A stretch of 46,142 nt of DNA from an uncultured Rubrobacteraceae bacterium (GCA_902806095.1 CADCVF010000016.1:1-46142), one strand, 5' to 3'; shown: positions 25,802 to 33,632, counted from the stretch's first letter. Translations and numbers: made by a program. The notes: generated from the letters alone by a model not told the origin.

Positions 25802-26507
25802 GCCGTACCACCCCTGCGAAGCTCCCCGCCAGGCCACCAAGCAGGATGTACCACTGTCCAGGCAGCCAGGCGTGCGCCGCCACGGCGACCACGGCCGCTA
25901 CTGTCCAGGGGAGGATGTTGGATCTCCCGTTCCACATCCCCGCGATGAGAGCAAGAAACACGGCGGTAAACGCGAAGTCGAGGCCCCACCGCGCCGGGTC
26001 TTCGACCGCGCCGCCAAGGGCGCCCCCGACGAACGTGGACCCGGTCCAGGCGAGGAACATCAACAACCCGCCGCCGATGAGGAACGCGGCGTCGCGACGC
26101 CCCTTCGCGAACTCGCCCATGGTGAGCGCCCAGTTCTCATCAGCCATGAAAAACACCGACCCGTACGCCTTCAGACGCGGCAACTTCGAGAACACGGGCC
26201 CGAGGGCCGCGCCCATCAACACGTGCCTCAAACCGACGACGAGCGTAGTGAGGGCGATGGTGGCCACAGGCAGCGGCGAAGCCCACAGCCCGAGCACCAC
26301 GAACTGGGCCGCCCCCGAAAACACGAGGGCGCTCATCAAGGCGGCCTCAGCGGTGCCGAGGCCGGCCTGTCCAGCCAGCGTCCCGAACACGAGGCCGATC
26401 CCACAACCACTGATCGCAATCGGCACACACTTCCTCGCCCCGGCGAACGCCCCAGCCAGGGTGAACGTGACCCGATCCTCCGTCCCCGAAGTAGTCTTCT
26501 CAGGCAC
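25791..26507 (-). CDS. azlC: AzlC-type branched-chain amino acid permease
   Basis: 238 aa with six to seven transmembrane helices. GARKCVPIAISGCGIGLVFG, LMSALVFSGAAQFV, VGLRHVLMGAALGP and FFMADENWALTMGEF are characteristic of AzlC. It starts 6 nt after the stop of the upstream acetyltransferase-like gene and overlaps azlD, so the three genes form one unit read from the palindromic promoter near 27150. Confidence 0.88.
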   Translation of the reverse strand: MPEKTTSGTEDRVTFTLAGAFAGARKCVPIAISGCGIGLVFGTLAGQAGLGTAEAALMSALVFSGAAQFVVLGLWASPLPVATIALTTLVVGLRHVLMGAALGPVFSKLPRLKAYGSVFFMADENWALTMGEFAKGRRDAAFLIGGGLLMFLAWTGSTFVGGALGGAVEDPARWGLDFAFTAVFLALIAGMWNGRSNILPWTVAAVVAVAAHAWLPGQWYILLGGLAGSFAGVVRRGS

Positions 26508-26513
26508 GACGCC

Positions 26514-27104
26514 CTAACTACGGAACGCCCGGTAGTGTGGAATGGAGAGCGCGCCGAACATCACTAACAGTCGCTGCCAGCCACCAGCCCCAGAGCCACG
26601 TGTCACGTCGAGGCGCGAGCCACGGCCCCTCCGGCGGTATCCGGCCAGGCCAGGGTAATCCGCCTGCGACACCGAAGCGATGACCTCACGGGCGCCGGTC
26701 TCACGCGCCAGGTCGCCAGCGCCACGGTACAACGCGAGCGCCATCCGCTCCTCGCCAGCCCACGGATCCACGACGAGTAGCCCAAGTAGAAGCCGCTTGG
26801 ACTCCATCCGGTAACGTACGGCGCCAAGCACCTTTCCATTCTTCTGCGCGACGATGAACCTCTCTTCGAAGGCAACCCATCGCGGTAAACTATTCAGTTC
26901 CAGAAGATCGGCGACCGCGGGCTCGTCCTCGGCGAGCCCCCAGGTCACCTCCACACCGTCCAACTCCCTCGTCACATCGCGCCTGGCCTCCCTGACGCTT
27001 CGACGAGCCTTCCGCAGAGCACGAGCGATCCTGCGCTCCCGCGCCTCACGCAACAGATCTTCCCGCCGTTCCCTCGCTAGCTCCAGATCGAACGGATAAC
27101 TCAT
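26514..27104 (-). CDS. GNAT-like acetyltransferase with basic helical N-terminus
   Basis: 196 aa. Residues 1-50 are strongly charged helix (ERREDLLREARERRIARALR). The remainder (WGLAEDEPAVADLLELNSLP, FIVAQKNGKVLGAVRYR, LLLGLLVVDPWAG) follows the GNAT fold pattern, then ALALYRGAGDLARETGAREV. The acceptor is unknown. ATG 27104 follows GGAGG by 7 nt. It is first in the leftward unit with azlC and azlD, which hints at a joint role in handling or exporting an amine or amino acid. Confidence 0.6.
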   Translation of the reverse strand: MSYPFDLELARERREDLLREARERRIARALRKARRSVREARRDVTRELDGVEVTWGLAEDEPAVADLLELNSLPRWVAFEERFIVAQKNGKVLGAVRYRMESKRLLLGLLVVDPWAGEERMALALYRGAGDLARETGAREVIASVSQADYPGLAGYRRRGRGSRLDVTRGSGAGGWQRLLVMFGALSIPHYRAFRS

Positions 27105-27130
27105 CGCTTTCCTCCATTCTCGCCGGTTGC

Positions 27131-27166
27131 GTTATAATTGTCACGCTGACTTGGGACAATTATAAA
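27131..27166. promoter_or_regulatory. Palindromic, face-to-face divergent promoter / operator
   Basis: Perfect 11-bp inverted repeats TTATAATTGTC (27132-27142) and GACAATTATAA (27155-27165). Rightward: TTGTCA (27138-27143), 17 nt, TATAAA (27161-27166). Leftward: TTGTCC (27159-27154), 17 nt, TATAAC (27136-27131). Each promoter's -35 overlaps the other's -10. A further GGACAAT half-site follows at 27182. It is the obvious binding site for the GntR protein. Confidence 0.65.
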
Positions 27167-27198
27167 TGGCTTGGTGTCATAGGACAATAGGTTAATTT

Positions 27199-28164
27199 AT
27201 GGATTTACGGATAAATTCGAAGAGTCACGTACCTGTCCACGTACAGTTGGAGGGGCAGATCAAGCACCTCATCCTGACGGGCGGCTTCGAGGTCGGGAGT
27301 CGGTTGCCGAGCATAAGGGCGATGGCCGGGTTTTTGAGGGTGAATCGCAACACGGTGGCGCGGGTATTCTCGGACCTGGAGCGGGAGGGGTACGTGGAGA
27401 GTCGGCGCGGAAGTGGCGTCTACGTGGTCGAGCCTCCTCCAGTCGAGGCTGAGGATTTGAAGCGCCAAGAGGTCTTGGAGCGGGTCCTGGATCTCGCCTC
27501 GGCCCAGGACGTGCCCGTGGAGGATCTTGCGTACGCGCTGCTGGCGCGGGCCGGCGCGAAGCCGCAGGAGAAGACGCCGATCCTCTTCATCGAGTGCACG
27601 CGGGCGGAGCTGGATCAGTTCTCCGGAGAGCTCGAGGAACAGCTCCCCGTTGAGGTCGAGAGGGTCTTGATAGAGGACCTGGCCGACCTGGTTTCTGGCA
27701 CTGAGACCCTGCCGTGGCGGCTTGCGGTGACGACCTTCTTCCACATCCACGAGGTGCAGGAGGTTGTAGAACCACACGGGATAGAGGCGGTCGCCCTACT
27801 AGCCGAGGCGACGCTGGAGAGCCCGCAAAGGTTGATGGAGCTTCCGTCAGCGACCCCGGTCGGGGTCGTGGGATGGGGGCGCACGTGCATGGAGAACCTC
27901 TCGCGCTCCATCGAGGGCGCCGGCCTCGACCACCTCGACTTCGTCCAGGTCTACGTCGATCAGGGCCCCGAAGAAGTCCTGGCCGCACTGAGGGGAGTCA
28001 ACGCCGCGGTGTGCGCGAGCGTAACAGCAAAAAGACTCAGCGAACTCGGTGTTCCTGAGGATCTGGAGATCATAGAAGAAGATCGCATCCTGGATCAGGG
28101 CGGCATCGAGATGCTCGGACGCATGCTCCGCCAATTGCCCCGAATCGCGCAGGGAACAGAATAG
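27199..28164 (+). CDS. GntR-family transcriptional regulator (YtrA-like HTH)
   Basis: 321 aa. The N-terminal winged helix (~8-75; PVHVQLEGQIKHLILTGGFE, GSRLPSIRAMAGFLRVNRNT, LEREGYVESRRGSGVYVVEP) is typical GntR of the YtrA kind. The C-terminal 210 residues are alternating alpha/beta (TPILFIECTRAELDQFSGEL, WRLAVTTFFHIHEVQEVVE, VCASVTAKRLSELG) and look like a Rossmann-type ligand or dimer domain that I cannot name. It probably represses itself and the divergent acetyltransferase-azlCD unit through the palindrome between them. ATG 27199 has only a weak AGG upstream. Confidence 0.85.
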   Translation: MDLRINSKSHVPVHVQLEGQIKHLILTGGFEVGSRLPSIRAMAGFLRVNRNTVARVFSDLEREGYVESRRGSGVYVVEPPPVEAEDLKRQEVLERVLDLASAQDVPVEDLAYALLARAGAKPQEKTPILFIECTRAELDQFSGELEEQLPVEVERVLIEDLADLVSGTETLPWRLAVTTFFHIHEVQEVVEPHGIEAVALLAEATLESPQRLMELPSATPVGVVGWGRTCMENLSRSIEGAGLDHLDFVQVYVDQGPEEVLAALRGVNAAVCASVTAKRLSELGVPEDLEIIEEDRILDQGGIEMLGRMLRQLPRIAQGTE

Positions 28165-28202
28165 ACACCTGTCTCCAAGCCGACTGGTAACACCTCAAAA
28201 CA

Positions 28203-28230
28203 ATTCGCAGAGGGTCGACCCTCTGCGAAT
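28203..28230. terminator. 28-bp perfect palindrome after the GntR gene
   Basis: Arms ATTCGCAGAGGGTC (28203-28216) and its exact complement (28217-28230), 39 nt past the stop codon. It can end transcripts from either side (GntR rightward, MerR leftward). GTCAGC repeats follow. Confidence 0.5.
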
Positions 28231-28240
28231 CATGCCATCA

Positions 28241-28297
28241 GCTGTCAGCATTCAGCTCTTTGTTCTTGCCGAGAAGCTGACTAGCTGAAATGCTGAC
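28241..28297. repeat. GTCAGC/TTCAGC repeat block 3
   Basis: GCTGTCAGCATTCAGC (28241-28256) and GCTGACTAGCTGAAATGCTG (from 28276). The second part encodes the last residues and the stop of the MerR gene. Confidence 0.7.
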
Positions 28298-29060
28298 GGG
28301 CGTTGGCGTGGGCTGCATCCTTGATGAAAGCGGCCTGGCCGGGGATCTGCGTGTCGTAGTTGGAGCGGAGTCGCTCGTCGCTTACGTACATCTCCGTCAG
28401 GCCGCGGTGGATCTCATAGCTGCACTCGTAGAACCACCGGCTGATGTGTTGGCGGTGAGCCTCCGCGGCCGCCATTGCCTCCTCGCTGTCGGGTGCCAGG
28501 CCAGCCTTGAAGGCCGCGGCCAGGCGGGTGCGTATCTCTTCCTCCTCGGCCTTGAGTCGCTGCCAGTCTTCCTTGTTGTAGCTCGAGACTCGTCGCTGAG
28601 ACTCCTTGTATACTTCGGTGTCACCCCAGCGCTGCTCGGCCTCCTCGGCGTAATCCTCGGGGCGGAACTCACCGAATACCTCGAGGCGCTCCTCCGGTGT
28701 CAGTGGTATATCCATGGTCCTTGCCTCCATTTCGTAGTCGATGGCGTCGACCATCGCGCCCAGGCGATCTATCCTCCCGGTCAGCAGCCTGCGTTGGCGG
28801 CGCAAATGCCCGAGGGCGTCGGTTTGTGGGTCGTCGACGATGGTCGAGATCTCATCCAGGGTGAACCCGAGCTCCCTGTAGAACAGAATGCGCTGCAGCC
28901 GCTCCAGATCCGAGTCCTCGTAGATCCTGTAGCCGGCCGCACTACGCCCCCCTGGCGAGAGCAAGCCGATCTCGTCGTAGTGGTGCAACGTCCGGATCGT
29001 CACACCAGAGAGTTCAGCCACCTTGCCGATTGTGTAGCCCGCTGTCTCTATTTCGCTCAC
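28281..29060 (-). CDS. MerR-family regulator with TipAS-like C-terminal domain
   Basis: 259 aa. The N-terminal MerR domain (GYTIGKVAELSGVTIRTLHH, YDEIGLLSPGGRSAAGYRIY) and a coiled-coil dimer helix (LRRQRRLLTGRIDRLGAM) are followed by a TipAS-type region (~115-255; PLTPEERLEVFGEFRPEDYA, EAHRQHISRWFYECSYEIHR). TipA binds thiopeptide-like ligands and activates its own promoter. A MerR-type 19-nt-spaced promoter lies just upstream, supporting autoregulation. The last residues RQHFS and the stop fall in a GTCAGC repeat. Confidence 0.9.
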   Translation of the reverse strand: MSEIETAGYTIGKVAELSGVTIRTLHHYDEIGLLSPGGRSAAGYRIYEDSDLERLQRILFYRELGFTLDEISTIVDDPQTDALGHLRRQRRLLTGRIDRLGAMVDAIDYEMEARTMDIPLTPEERLEVFGEFRPEDYAEEAEQRWGDTEVYKESQRRVSSYNKEDWQRLKAEEEEIRTRLAAAFKAGLAPDSEEAMAAAEAHRQHISRWFYECSYEIHRGLTEMYVSDERLRSNYDTQIPGQAAFIKDAAHANARQHFS

Positions 29061-29083
29061 GGTTCACCTCCTGTGCAAAGAGA

Positions 29084-29114
29084 AGTCTAAAGCCTCACGC
29101 TACGTGAGGGTCAA
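29084..29114 (-). promoter_or_regulatory. MerR-type promoter with 19-nt spacer and dyad
   Basis: Reading leftward: TTGACC (29114-29109), a 19-nt spacer, TAGACT (29089-29084). The spacer holds a perfect dyad CCTCACG-TAG-CGTGAGG (29093-29109). Over-long spacers twisted by the regulator are the hallmark of MerR/TipA control. Bases 29115-29270 hold no gene. Confidence 0.8.
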
Positions 29115-29270
29115 GAGATTTTCTGGAGATTTCTCGAGCTTGCGGGCCGACGCCTACTACTGGATTCCCCCTTTCGCGGAAATGACACATGAGGGACCCC
29201 TGTGCGCCCGTCCGCAGTCCGAACGCGGTCCCCTTCGAACGGACCCGGTATCAGCCCTCAGCAAACAAAA

Positions 29271-29302
29271 AGCTGAAATGCTGACCAGCTGAAGTGCTGA
29301 CC
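29271..29302. repeat. GTCAGC/TTCAGC repeat block 4
   Basis: AGCTGAAATGCTGACCAGCT then GAAGTGCTGACC, directly abutting the hairpin at 29303. Confidence 0.7.
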
Positions 29303-29343
29303 AGAGCGGGGTTTGGAAGGGCAACCCTTCCAAACCCCGCTCT
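29303..29343 (-). terminator. 19-bp perfect hairpin after pth
   Basis: Arms 29303-29321 and 29325-29343 are exact complements (outer AGAGCGGGGTTTGGAAGGG) with a CAA loop; it touches the pth stop codon. Its sequence matches the hairpin at 43359-43393 with paired changes. No T-run is present. Confidence 0.65.
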
Positions 29344-29975
29344 CAAGCGCGTACGTTGAAGCGGTTCATCGCAGCCTCGGTACCATGCTCGACGATAAAC
29401 TCGACCGCGTCGGCGGCCTTGGGGATGGCGTCTTTAACGACCGAGTCCATCCGGGAGAGCACGTAGTCCGTGACGCTCATACCTACGGGCGGACGCCCGA
29501 TACCGATACGCACCCGGATGAAATCGTTGCCCAGTCTCCCTATGATGGAACGCAGGCCGTTGTGCCCGCCAGCACCGCCTCCGACCTTGACGCGGACCGT
29601 ACCAGCCTCGAGGTCGAGGTCATCGTGAACGACGATAAGGTCTTCGGGCCTGTAGTCTGAGACGGCGGAGCCCGTGTTGTTCATGAAGGTCGTAGGCTTG
29701 AGGAGTGTGGTGGCGTCGAACCCTAAAGAGACGGGGGCTGCTTCGGCCTTCTTCCTCTTGCGCCAGGAGCCATCGTGGCGCTTCGCGAGCTCGTCGGCGA
29801 CCAGGTAGCCGGCGTTGTGGCGGGTGCGTTCGTAGGAGCGTCCAGGGTTACCGAGGCCGACGACGAAGGGGGACCGATCCAGTGGTCCCCCTTCGTCTCG
29901 TTCGCCTGGCCTGTAGAAGGAGCGGACCAGTCTAAGCCTGGAAATTCTGTCCCGCCGGGCCCTCCTCGGGAGCAT
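29343..29975 (-). CDS. pth: Peptidyl-tRNA hydrolase
   Basis: Releases tRNA from dropped-off peptidyl-tRNA. Motifs: FVVGLGNPGRSYERTRHNAG (active-site His and Asn), LLKPTTFMNNTGSAV, DLIVVHDDLDLEAGTVRVKV and GGAGGHNGLRSI. From ATG 29975 it is 210 aa and overlaps rplY by 44 nt, leaving a basic N-terminus of ~38 residues not typical of the family. No ATG, GTG or TTG lies nearer the conserved VVGLGNPG; a CTG at 29882 would give a normal 179 aa. The start is therefore uncertain. It is last gene of glmU-prs-rplY-pth. Confidence 0.9.
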   Translation of the reverse strand: MLPRRARRDRISRLRLVRSFYRPGERDEGGPLDRSPFVVGLGNPGRSYERTRHNAGYLVADELAKRHDGSWRKRKKAEAAPVSLGFDATTLLKPTTFMNNTGSAVSDYRPEDLIVVHDDLDLEAGTVRVKVGGGAGGHNGLRSIIGRLGNDFIRVRIGIGRPPVGMSVTDYVLSRMDSVVKDAIPKAADAVEFIVEHGTEAAMNRFNVRA

Positions 29976-30660
29976 CTTCCTCAGACCCCTCTTCACCCTC
30001 GGCAGCCTCCTCACCTTCGGCAGCCGCTGCGGCGGCCTCTTCCTCTTCCGTCGGCTCCTCGACGATGCCGGCGGCCTCCATCTCCTCCTCCGTGATCTCG
30101 GTCGGCGCCGTGATCGTGGCCGCAACCTCTTCGGGCTCGGAGAGCAGCGTCACGCCCTCGGGGAGCGTGAGGTCGCCGAGGTTCAGGTTCTCGTTCATGC
30201 CGAGGCTCGAGACGTCGAGGGTGATCTCCTGCGGGATGTCGCCGGGGAGGGACTCGACCTGGATCTCGTAGGCGACCTGTTGCAGCACGCCACCTTCCTC
30301 GACGCCGGGCGCCTCGCCGATGATGGCGAGCGGGACCGTGACCTCGATACGCTCGCGCATGTTCACCGGCGCGAAGTCGACGTGGACCAGGATTCCTGAG
30401 ACAGGGTCGCGCTGCGCGTCAACGACGCGGGCCGTCGAGGTATCTCCGTCAAAGTCTATGTTGTAGAGGGCGTTGTCCCCGAAGTGATGGAGGGTGTAGT
30501 CCACGATCCTCGTCGGGACCGCGAGCGCCGTGCTACCGCCGGCCTCGTTGCCCTCGCCGTACAGGACAGCAGGGGTCATCCCCGAGGCCCTGAGGCGTCG
30601 GGCCGCGTTCTTACCCCTCTCCTCGCGCTCCTGCGCTTGTAGATCCACGTTGTCTGCCAC
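29932..30660 (-). CDS. rplY: 50S ribosomal protein L25/CTC
   Basis: 242 aa. Binds 5S rRNA. The L25 domain (~5-95; RGKNAARRLRASGMTPAVLY, HVDFAPVNMRERIEVTVPL) joins a TL5/CTC C-terminal beta domain (~100-190; VESLPGDIPQEITLDVSSL), then an acidic Glu/Ala tail. It follows prs and overlaps the possible pth start; the L25-Pth pairing is common. Confidence 0.95.
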   Translation of the reverse strand: MADNVDLQAQEREERGKNAARRLRASGMTPAVLYGEGNEAGGSTALAVPTRIVDYTLHHFGDNALYNIDFDGDTSTARVVDAQRDPVSGILVHVDFAPVNMRERIEVTVPLAIIGEAPGVEEGGVLQQVAYEIQVESLPGDIPQEITLDVSSLGMNENLNLGDLTLPEGVTLLSEPEEVAATITAPTEITEEEMEAAGIVEEPTEEEEAAAAAAEGEEAAEGEEGSEEDAPEEGPAGQNFQA

Positions 30661-30677
30661 GTCTCGCTCCTAACGGT

Positions 30678-31673
30678 CTAGAAGAGTTGGTTCTCGCCCA
30701 TGAAGACCTCGCTCACCGACTCGTCCGTAAAGACGTTCTTGATGGTGCTCGCGAGGATCGGTGCGATATTGAGTGTTTGTATCTTAGACCGCGGCTCATC
30801 CTCCTTCAAGGGCAGCGTGTTCGTAACGACGACCTCCTTGAGGGGGGAGTCTTCGATCTTCCTGTAGGCGTCCCCCGAGAACTCGCCGTGGGTGGCTGCG
30901 GCGCTGACCTCGAGGGCACCTTCGTCCACGAGGCGCTTCGCGGCATTGACCAGAGTCCCGCCCGTAGCGATTACGTCGTCGATCATGACGACCCGCTTGC
31001 CATCTACGTTCCCGATGACGTGCGTCACCTCGGAATGTCCAGACCTGTCGCGCATCTTGTTCACTATGGCCCACGGGAGCCTGAGGTGTCCGGCGAGCTG
31101 CTTGGCGACCTTGACCTCGCCCGTGTCTGGGGCGACCACAACGGCGTCCTCGGCATCCTGGAAGCCCTGGCCCACGAAATAGTCGACGAACGTGTGCATC
31201 GCCGTCAGGTGATCCACGGGGAAAGTGAAGTAGCCCTCGATCTGGCCGGAGTGGAGATCCATCGTCATCACCCGCTCCGCCCCTGCGGCCTGGATCATGT
31301 TCGCAACGAGGCGCGCGGTTATGGGCTCGCGCGGTTTGGTCTTGCGATCCTGGCGCGAGTAGGCGTACCAGGGGATGACGGCCACTATCCTCTTGGCAGA
31401 GGCCCTTTTTGCGGCGTCTATCATGATGAGGAGCTGCATAAGGTTCTCGTTGACGGGGTCGCACAACGACTGGACGATGAACATGTCAGCTCCCCTGACA
31501 CTCTCCAGATACCTGGCGTAGAGCTCGCCGTTGGGGAACTCCATCAACTCGACCCTGCTCAGCTCCAGGTCGAGCCGTTCGGCGATACGCTCGGATAGCT
31601 CGGGATATCCCTGGCCGCTGACTATCATCAGCCGCTTCTCCGTGGTCTGCGTCAGATAGCCGTTCTGCATCAT
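30678..31673 (-). CDS. prs: Ribose-phosphate pyrophosphokinase
   Basis: 331 aa; makes PRPP from ribose-5-phosphate and ATP. EFPNGELYARYLESVRGADM, YAYSRQDRKTKPREPITARL (ATP site) and VVMIDDVIATGGTLVNAAKR (PRPP loop) are present. ATG 31673 (or the next ATG, 31670) is chosen; the frame is open into glmU but that part is shadow. GGAGGG lies in the last codons of glmU. It is second gene of the unit. Confidence 0.95.
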   Translation of the reverse strand: MMQNGYLTQTTEKRLMIVSGQGYPELSERIAERLDLELSRVELMEFPNGELYARYLESVRGADMFIVQSLCDPVNENLMQLLIMIDAAKRASAKRIVAVIPWYAYSRQDRKTKPREPITARLVANMIQAAGAERVMTMDLHSGQIEGYFTFPVDHLTAMHTFVDYFVGQGFQDAEDAVVVAPDTGEVKVAKQLAGHLRLPWAIVNKMRDRSGHSEVTHVIGNVDGKRVVMIDDVIATGGTLVNAAKRLVDEGALEVSAAATHGEFSGDAYRKIEDSPLKEVVVTNTLPLKEDEPRSKIQTLNIAPILASTIKNVFTDESVSEVFMGENQLF

Positions 31674-31680
31674 CGTCGCG

Positions 31681-33090
31681 CTAGCCCTCCGTCTCGTTCT
31701 TGGCCAACCCATCCCGCCCCGCCCGCTTCCTACGCCGCTGGGGAGACTCCCGTATGGCACGCGCCGGGGCCCCCACGGCTAGTTTGCCCGCCGGCACGTC
31801 TTTGTTAACCACCGACCCGGCCCCCGTGTAGGCGTCCTCGCCGACCGTTACAGGCGCGATGAGGTTCGTGTTCACCCCTGTAAAGACGCCGTCTTTCACC
31901 ATGGTACGGTACTTCTTCTCGCCGTCGTAGTTCGCCGTTATGGTCCCGGCCCCGAGGTTGGCGCTGGCCCCGATCTCCGCGTCCCCCACGTACGAGAGGT
32001 GAGGGACCTTGCTCCCCGCCCCTACCCGCGAGTTCTTGATCTCGCAGTAGGCCCCGATCTTGGCCCCTGGTTCGAGCACCGTACCTGGCCTCAGAAACGA
32101 GTAGGGACCGACGCTCACCCTATCGGAGATCTCGGCCCCACGTCCGACCGAGTGTTCGACGAGGGCGCCGTTACCGACAAGCGTGTCCTGGAGGTCGGTG
32201 GAGGGCCCTATCACGCAGTCCGTACCGATCCTCGTCTCCCCTCGCAACAGGCTTCCAGGCAGGATCACAGTGTCGCGCCCGATCTCGACCGTAGCCTCTA
32301 TGTGCGTCGAAGCCGGGTCCCTGACCGTTACCCCGTCCCTCATGTGGGCGTCAAGGATGCGGCGCCTGAGGATATCCTCGGCCCGCGCGAGCTGGGCTCG
32401 GTCGTTGACGAGGTTCGCCTCCTCGGGGTTCTTGAGCTTGTAGGTGACAGCCCTGCTGCGACGCCCGATCGTCTCGAGCACGTCCGTCAGGTACAGCTCA
32501 CCGCTCTTGTTCTCCGAGGTGAGGCCCCCGATCGCACCCCTTATCTCAGATAACCTGAAAGCGTAGAGACCGAGGTTGACGAGCCTGACCTGGCGCTCGG
32601 ACTCGATCGCGTCCCTCTCCTCGACGATCCTGACCACCCCTGCATCCTCTACCACCCTCCCGAGGCCGCTCGGGTCTTCCAGCTCGGCCACGAGAACCGT
32701 AGCCCCGACGCCGGCAGAGTTGTGCCGCTCGACCAGTTCCCCGAGGGTCCTGTCAGAGATAAGGGGCCCGTCACCGTTGACCACCAGAAGGATGCCTTCA
32801 TCTTCTCCTTCGAGGGCGGCCAGGGCGACGCGCACGGCGTCCCCGGTCCCGCGCTGCTCCTCCTGCAAAACGGGCTTCGCATCCTCGGGCAGCACAGCCT
32901 CGACGAGCTCGGCCTGATGTCCTACAACGACGAGAAGCCCTTCGGGGACGAGCGGCCTCGTGGCGTCGATCACGTAGTTGACCATCGGGACACCGCACAG
33001 GGTGTGAAGGACCTTCGCCCGGTTCGACTTCATCCTGGTGCCCTTGCCGGCCGCCAGGATCACGGCGAAGATCGGCGAACTCTCAGACAT
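31681..33090 (-). CDS. glmU: Bifunctional N-acetylglucosamine-1-phosphate uridyltransferase / glucosamine-1-phosphate acetyltransferase
   Basis: 469 aa; forms UDP-GlcNAc for peptidoglycan. The uridyltransferase part starts ILAAGKGTRMKSNRAKVLH with LLVVNGDGPLISDRTL. A linker leads to a left-handed beta-helix acetyltransferase (~255-450) with LRPGTVLEPGAKIGAYCEIK, SYVGDAEIGASANLGAGTI and TANYDGEKKYRT. The C-terminus is basic. It lies 50 nt after tRNA-Gln and 7 nt before prs. Confidence 0.96.
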   Translation of the reverse strand: MSESSPIFAVILAAGKGTRMKSNRAKVLHTLCGVPMVNYVIDATRPLVPEGLLVVVGHQAELVEAVLPEDAKPVLQEEQRGTGDAVRVALAALEGEDEGILLVVNGDGPLISDRTLGELVERHNSAGVGATVLVAELEDPSGLGRVVEDAGVVRIVEERDAIESERQVRLVNLGLYAFRLSEIRGAIGGLTSENKSGELYLTDVLETIGRRSRAVTYKLKNPEEANLVNDRAQLARAEDILRRRILDAHMRDGVTVRDPASTHIEATVEIGRDTVILPGSLLRGETRIGTDCVIGPSTDLQDTLVGNGALVEHSVGRGAEISDRVSVGPYSFLRPGTVLEPGAKIGAYCEIKNSRVGAGSKVPHLSYVGDAEIGASANLGAGTITANYDGEKKYRTMVKDGVFTGVNTNLIAPVTVGEDAYTGAGSVVNKDVPAGKLAVGAPARAIRESPQRRRKRAGRDGLAKNETEG

Positions 33091-33139
33091 GTACCCGCAC
33101 CACTCCTATCGTTCGTCTGGCCAGCGGCCACGTGCTCCT

Positions 33140-33213
33140 TGGCTGGGGCGGCAGGATTCGAACCTGCGATCCCGGGACCAAAACCCGGTGCCTTGCCACT
33201 TGGCCACGCCCCA
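33140..33213 (-). tRNA. tRNA-Gln (UUG anticodon)
   Basis: A full cloverleaf: acceptor TGGGGCG/CGCCCCA, D-arm GCCAAGTGGCAAGGC, anticodon TTG in a CCGGG/CCCGG stem, T-arm GCAGGTTCGAATCCTGC, discriminator G, and an encoded CCA (33140-33142). The 5' end is at 33213. It is 50 nt upstream of glmU, same strand. Confidence 0.97.
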
Positions 33214-33229
33214 GTACAGGCTCGTATCG

Positions 33230-33258
33230 ATTATACCGGAGCGCCTTTTCGCCGTCAG
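33230..33258 (-). promoter_or_regulatory. Promoter of tRNA-Gln (and probably glmU operon)
   Basis: On the minus strand: CTGACG (33258-33253), 17 nt, TATAAT (33235-33230). Initiation would fall about 10 nt before the mature tRNA. No other promoter is evident between the tRNA and glmU. Confidence 0.6.
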
Positions 33259-33362
33259 GTCAAGGGTGGACCTCGAAACGCCGGGTGCTGTGACCAAGTC
33301 AGGACCGAACTCCTGCACGTATAATAGCTTCGAATAGACGGTCCCGTACGGAGTCAGGGGCA

Positions 33363-33611
33363 ATGGAGCGCAACGAGCTGCTGAAGAGGATCTCTATAGA
33401 TCCCAACGTCTGCTTCGGCAAACCCTGCATCAGGGGACATCGGATTTGGGTGTCCCTGATCCTGGACCTGCTCGCGTCGGGTATGAGGGTGGAACAGATA
33501 CTCGAACAGTATCCACAACTGTCCCGCGAGGACATCCTGGCCTGCCTAGCCTACGGGGCCGAGATGAGCCGTGAAAGATTTGTGGAGGTTCCGCTCGAGC
33601 GTCCCGCTTGA
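33363..33611 (+). CDS. DUF433 family protein (orphan antitoxin-like)
   Basis: 82 aa. ISIDPNVCFGKPCIRGHRIW and VSLILDLLASGMRVEQILEQ, then LSREDILACLAYGA, define DUF433, a helix-turn-helix family usually acting as antitoxin to a PIN-like DUF5615 toxin. No toxin gene adjoins; ispE follows convergently 21 nt away. A TATAAT box lies at 33320-33325. It may be a solitary regulator or a remnant. Confidence 0.85.
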   Translation: MERNELLKRISIDPNVCFGKPCIRGHRIWVSLILDLLASGMRVEQILEQYPQLSREDILACLAYGAEMSRERFVEVPLERPA

Positions 33612-33632
33612 GGTGAGATCGAAGCGTCCGGC

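Noticed and set aside
32722-33324. 200-aa rightward frame across glmU 5' end and tRNA-Gln
   Set aside because: Antisense to a clear gene and runs through a tRNA.
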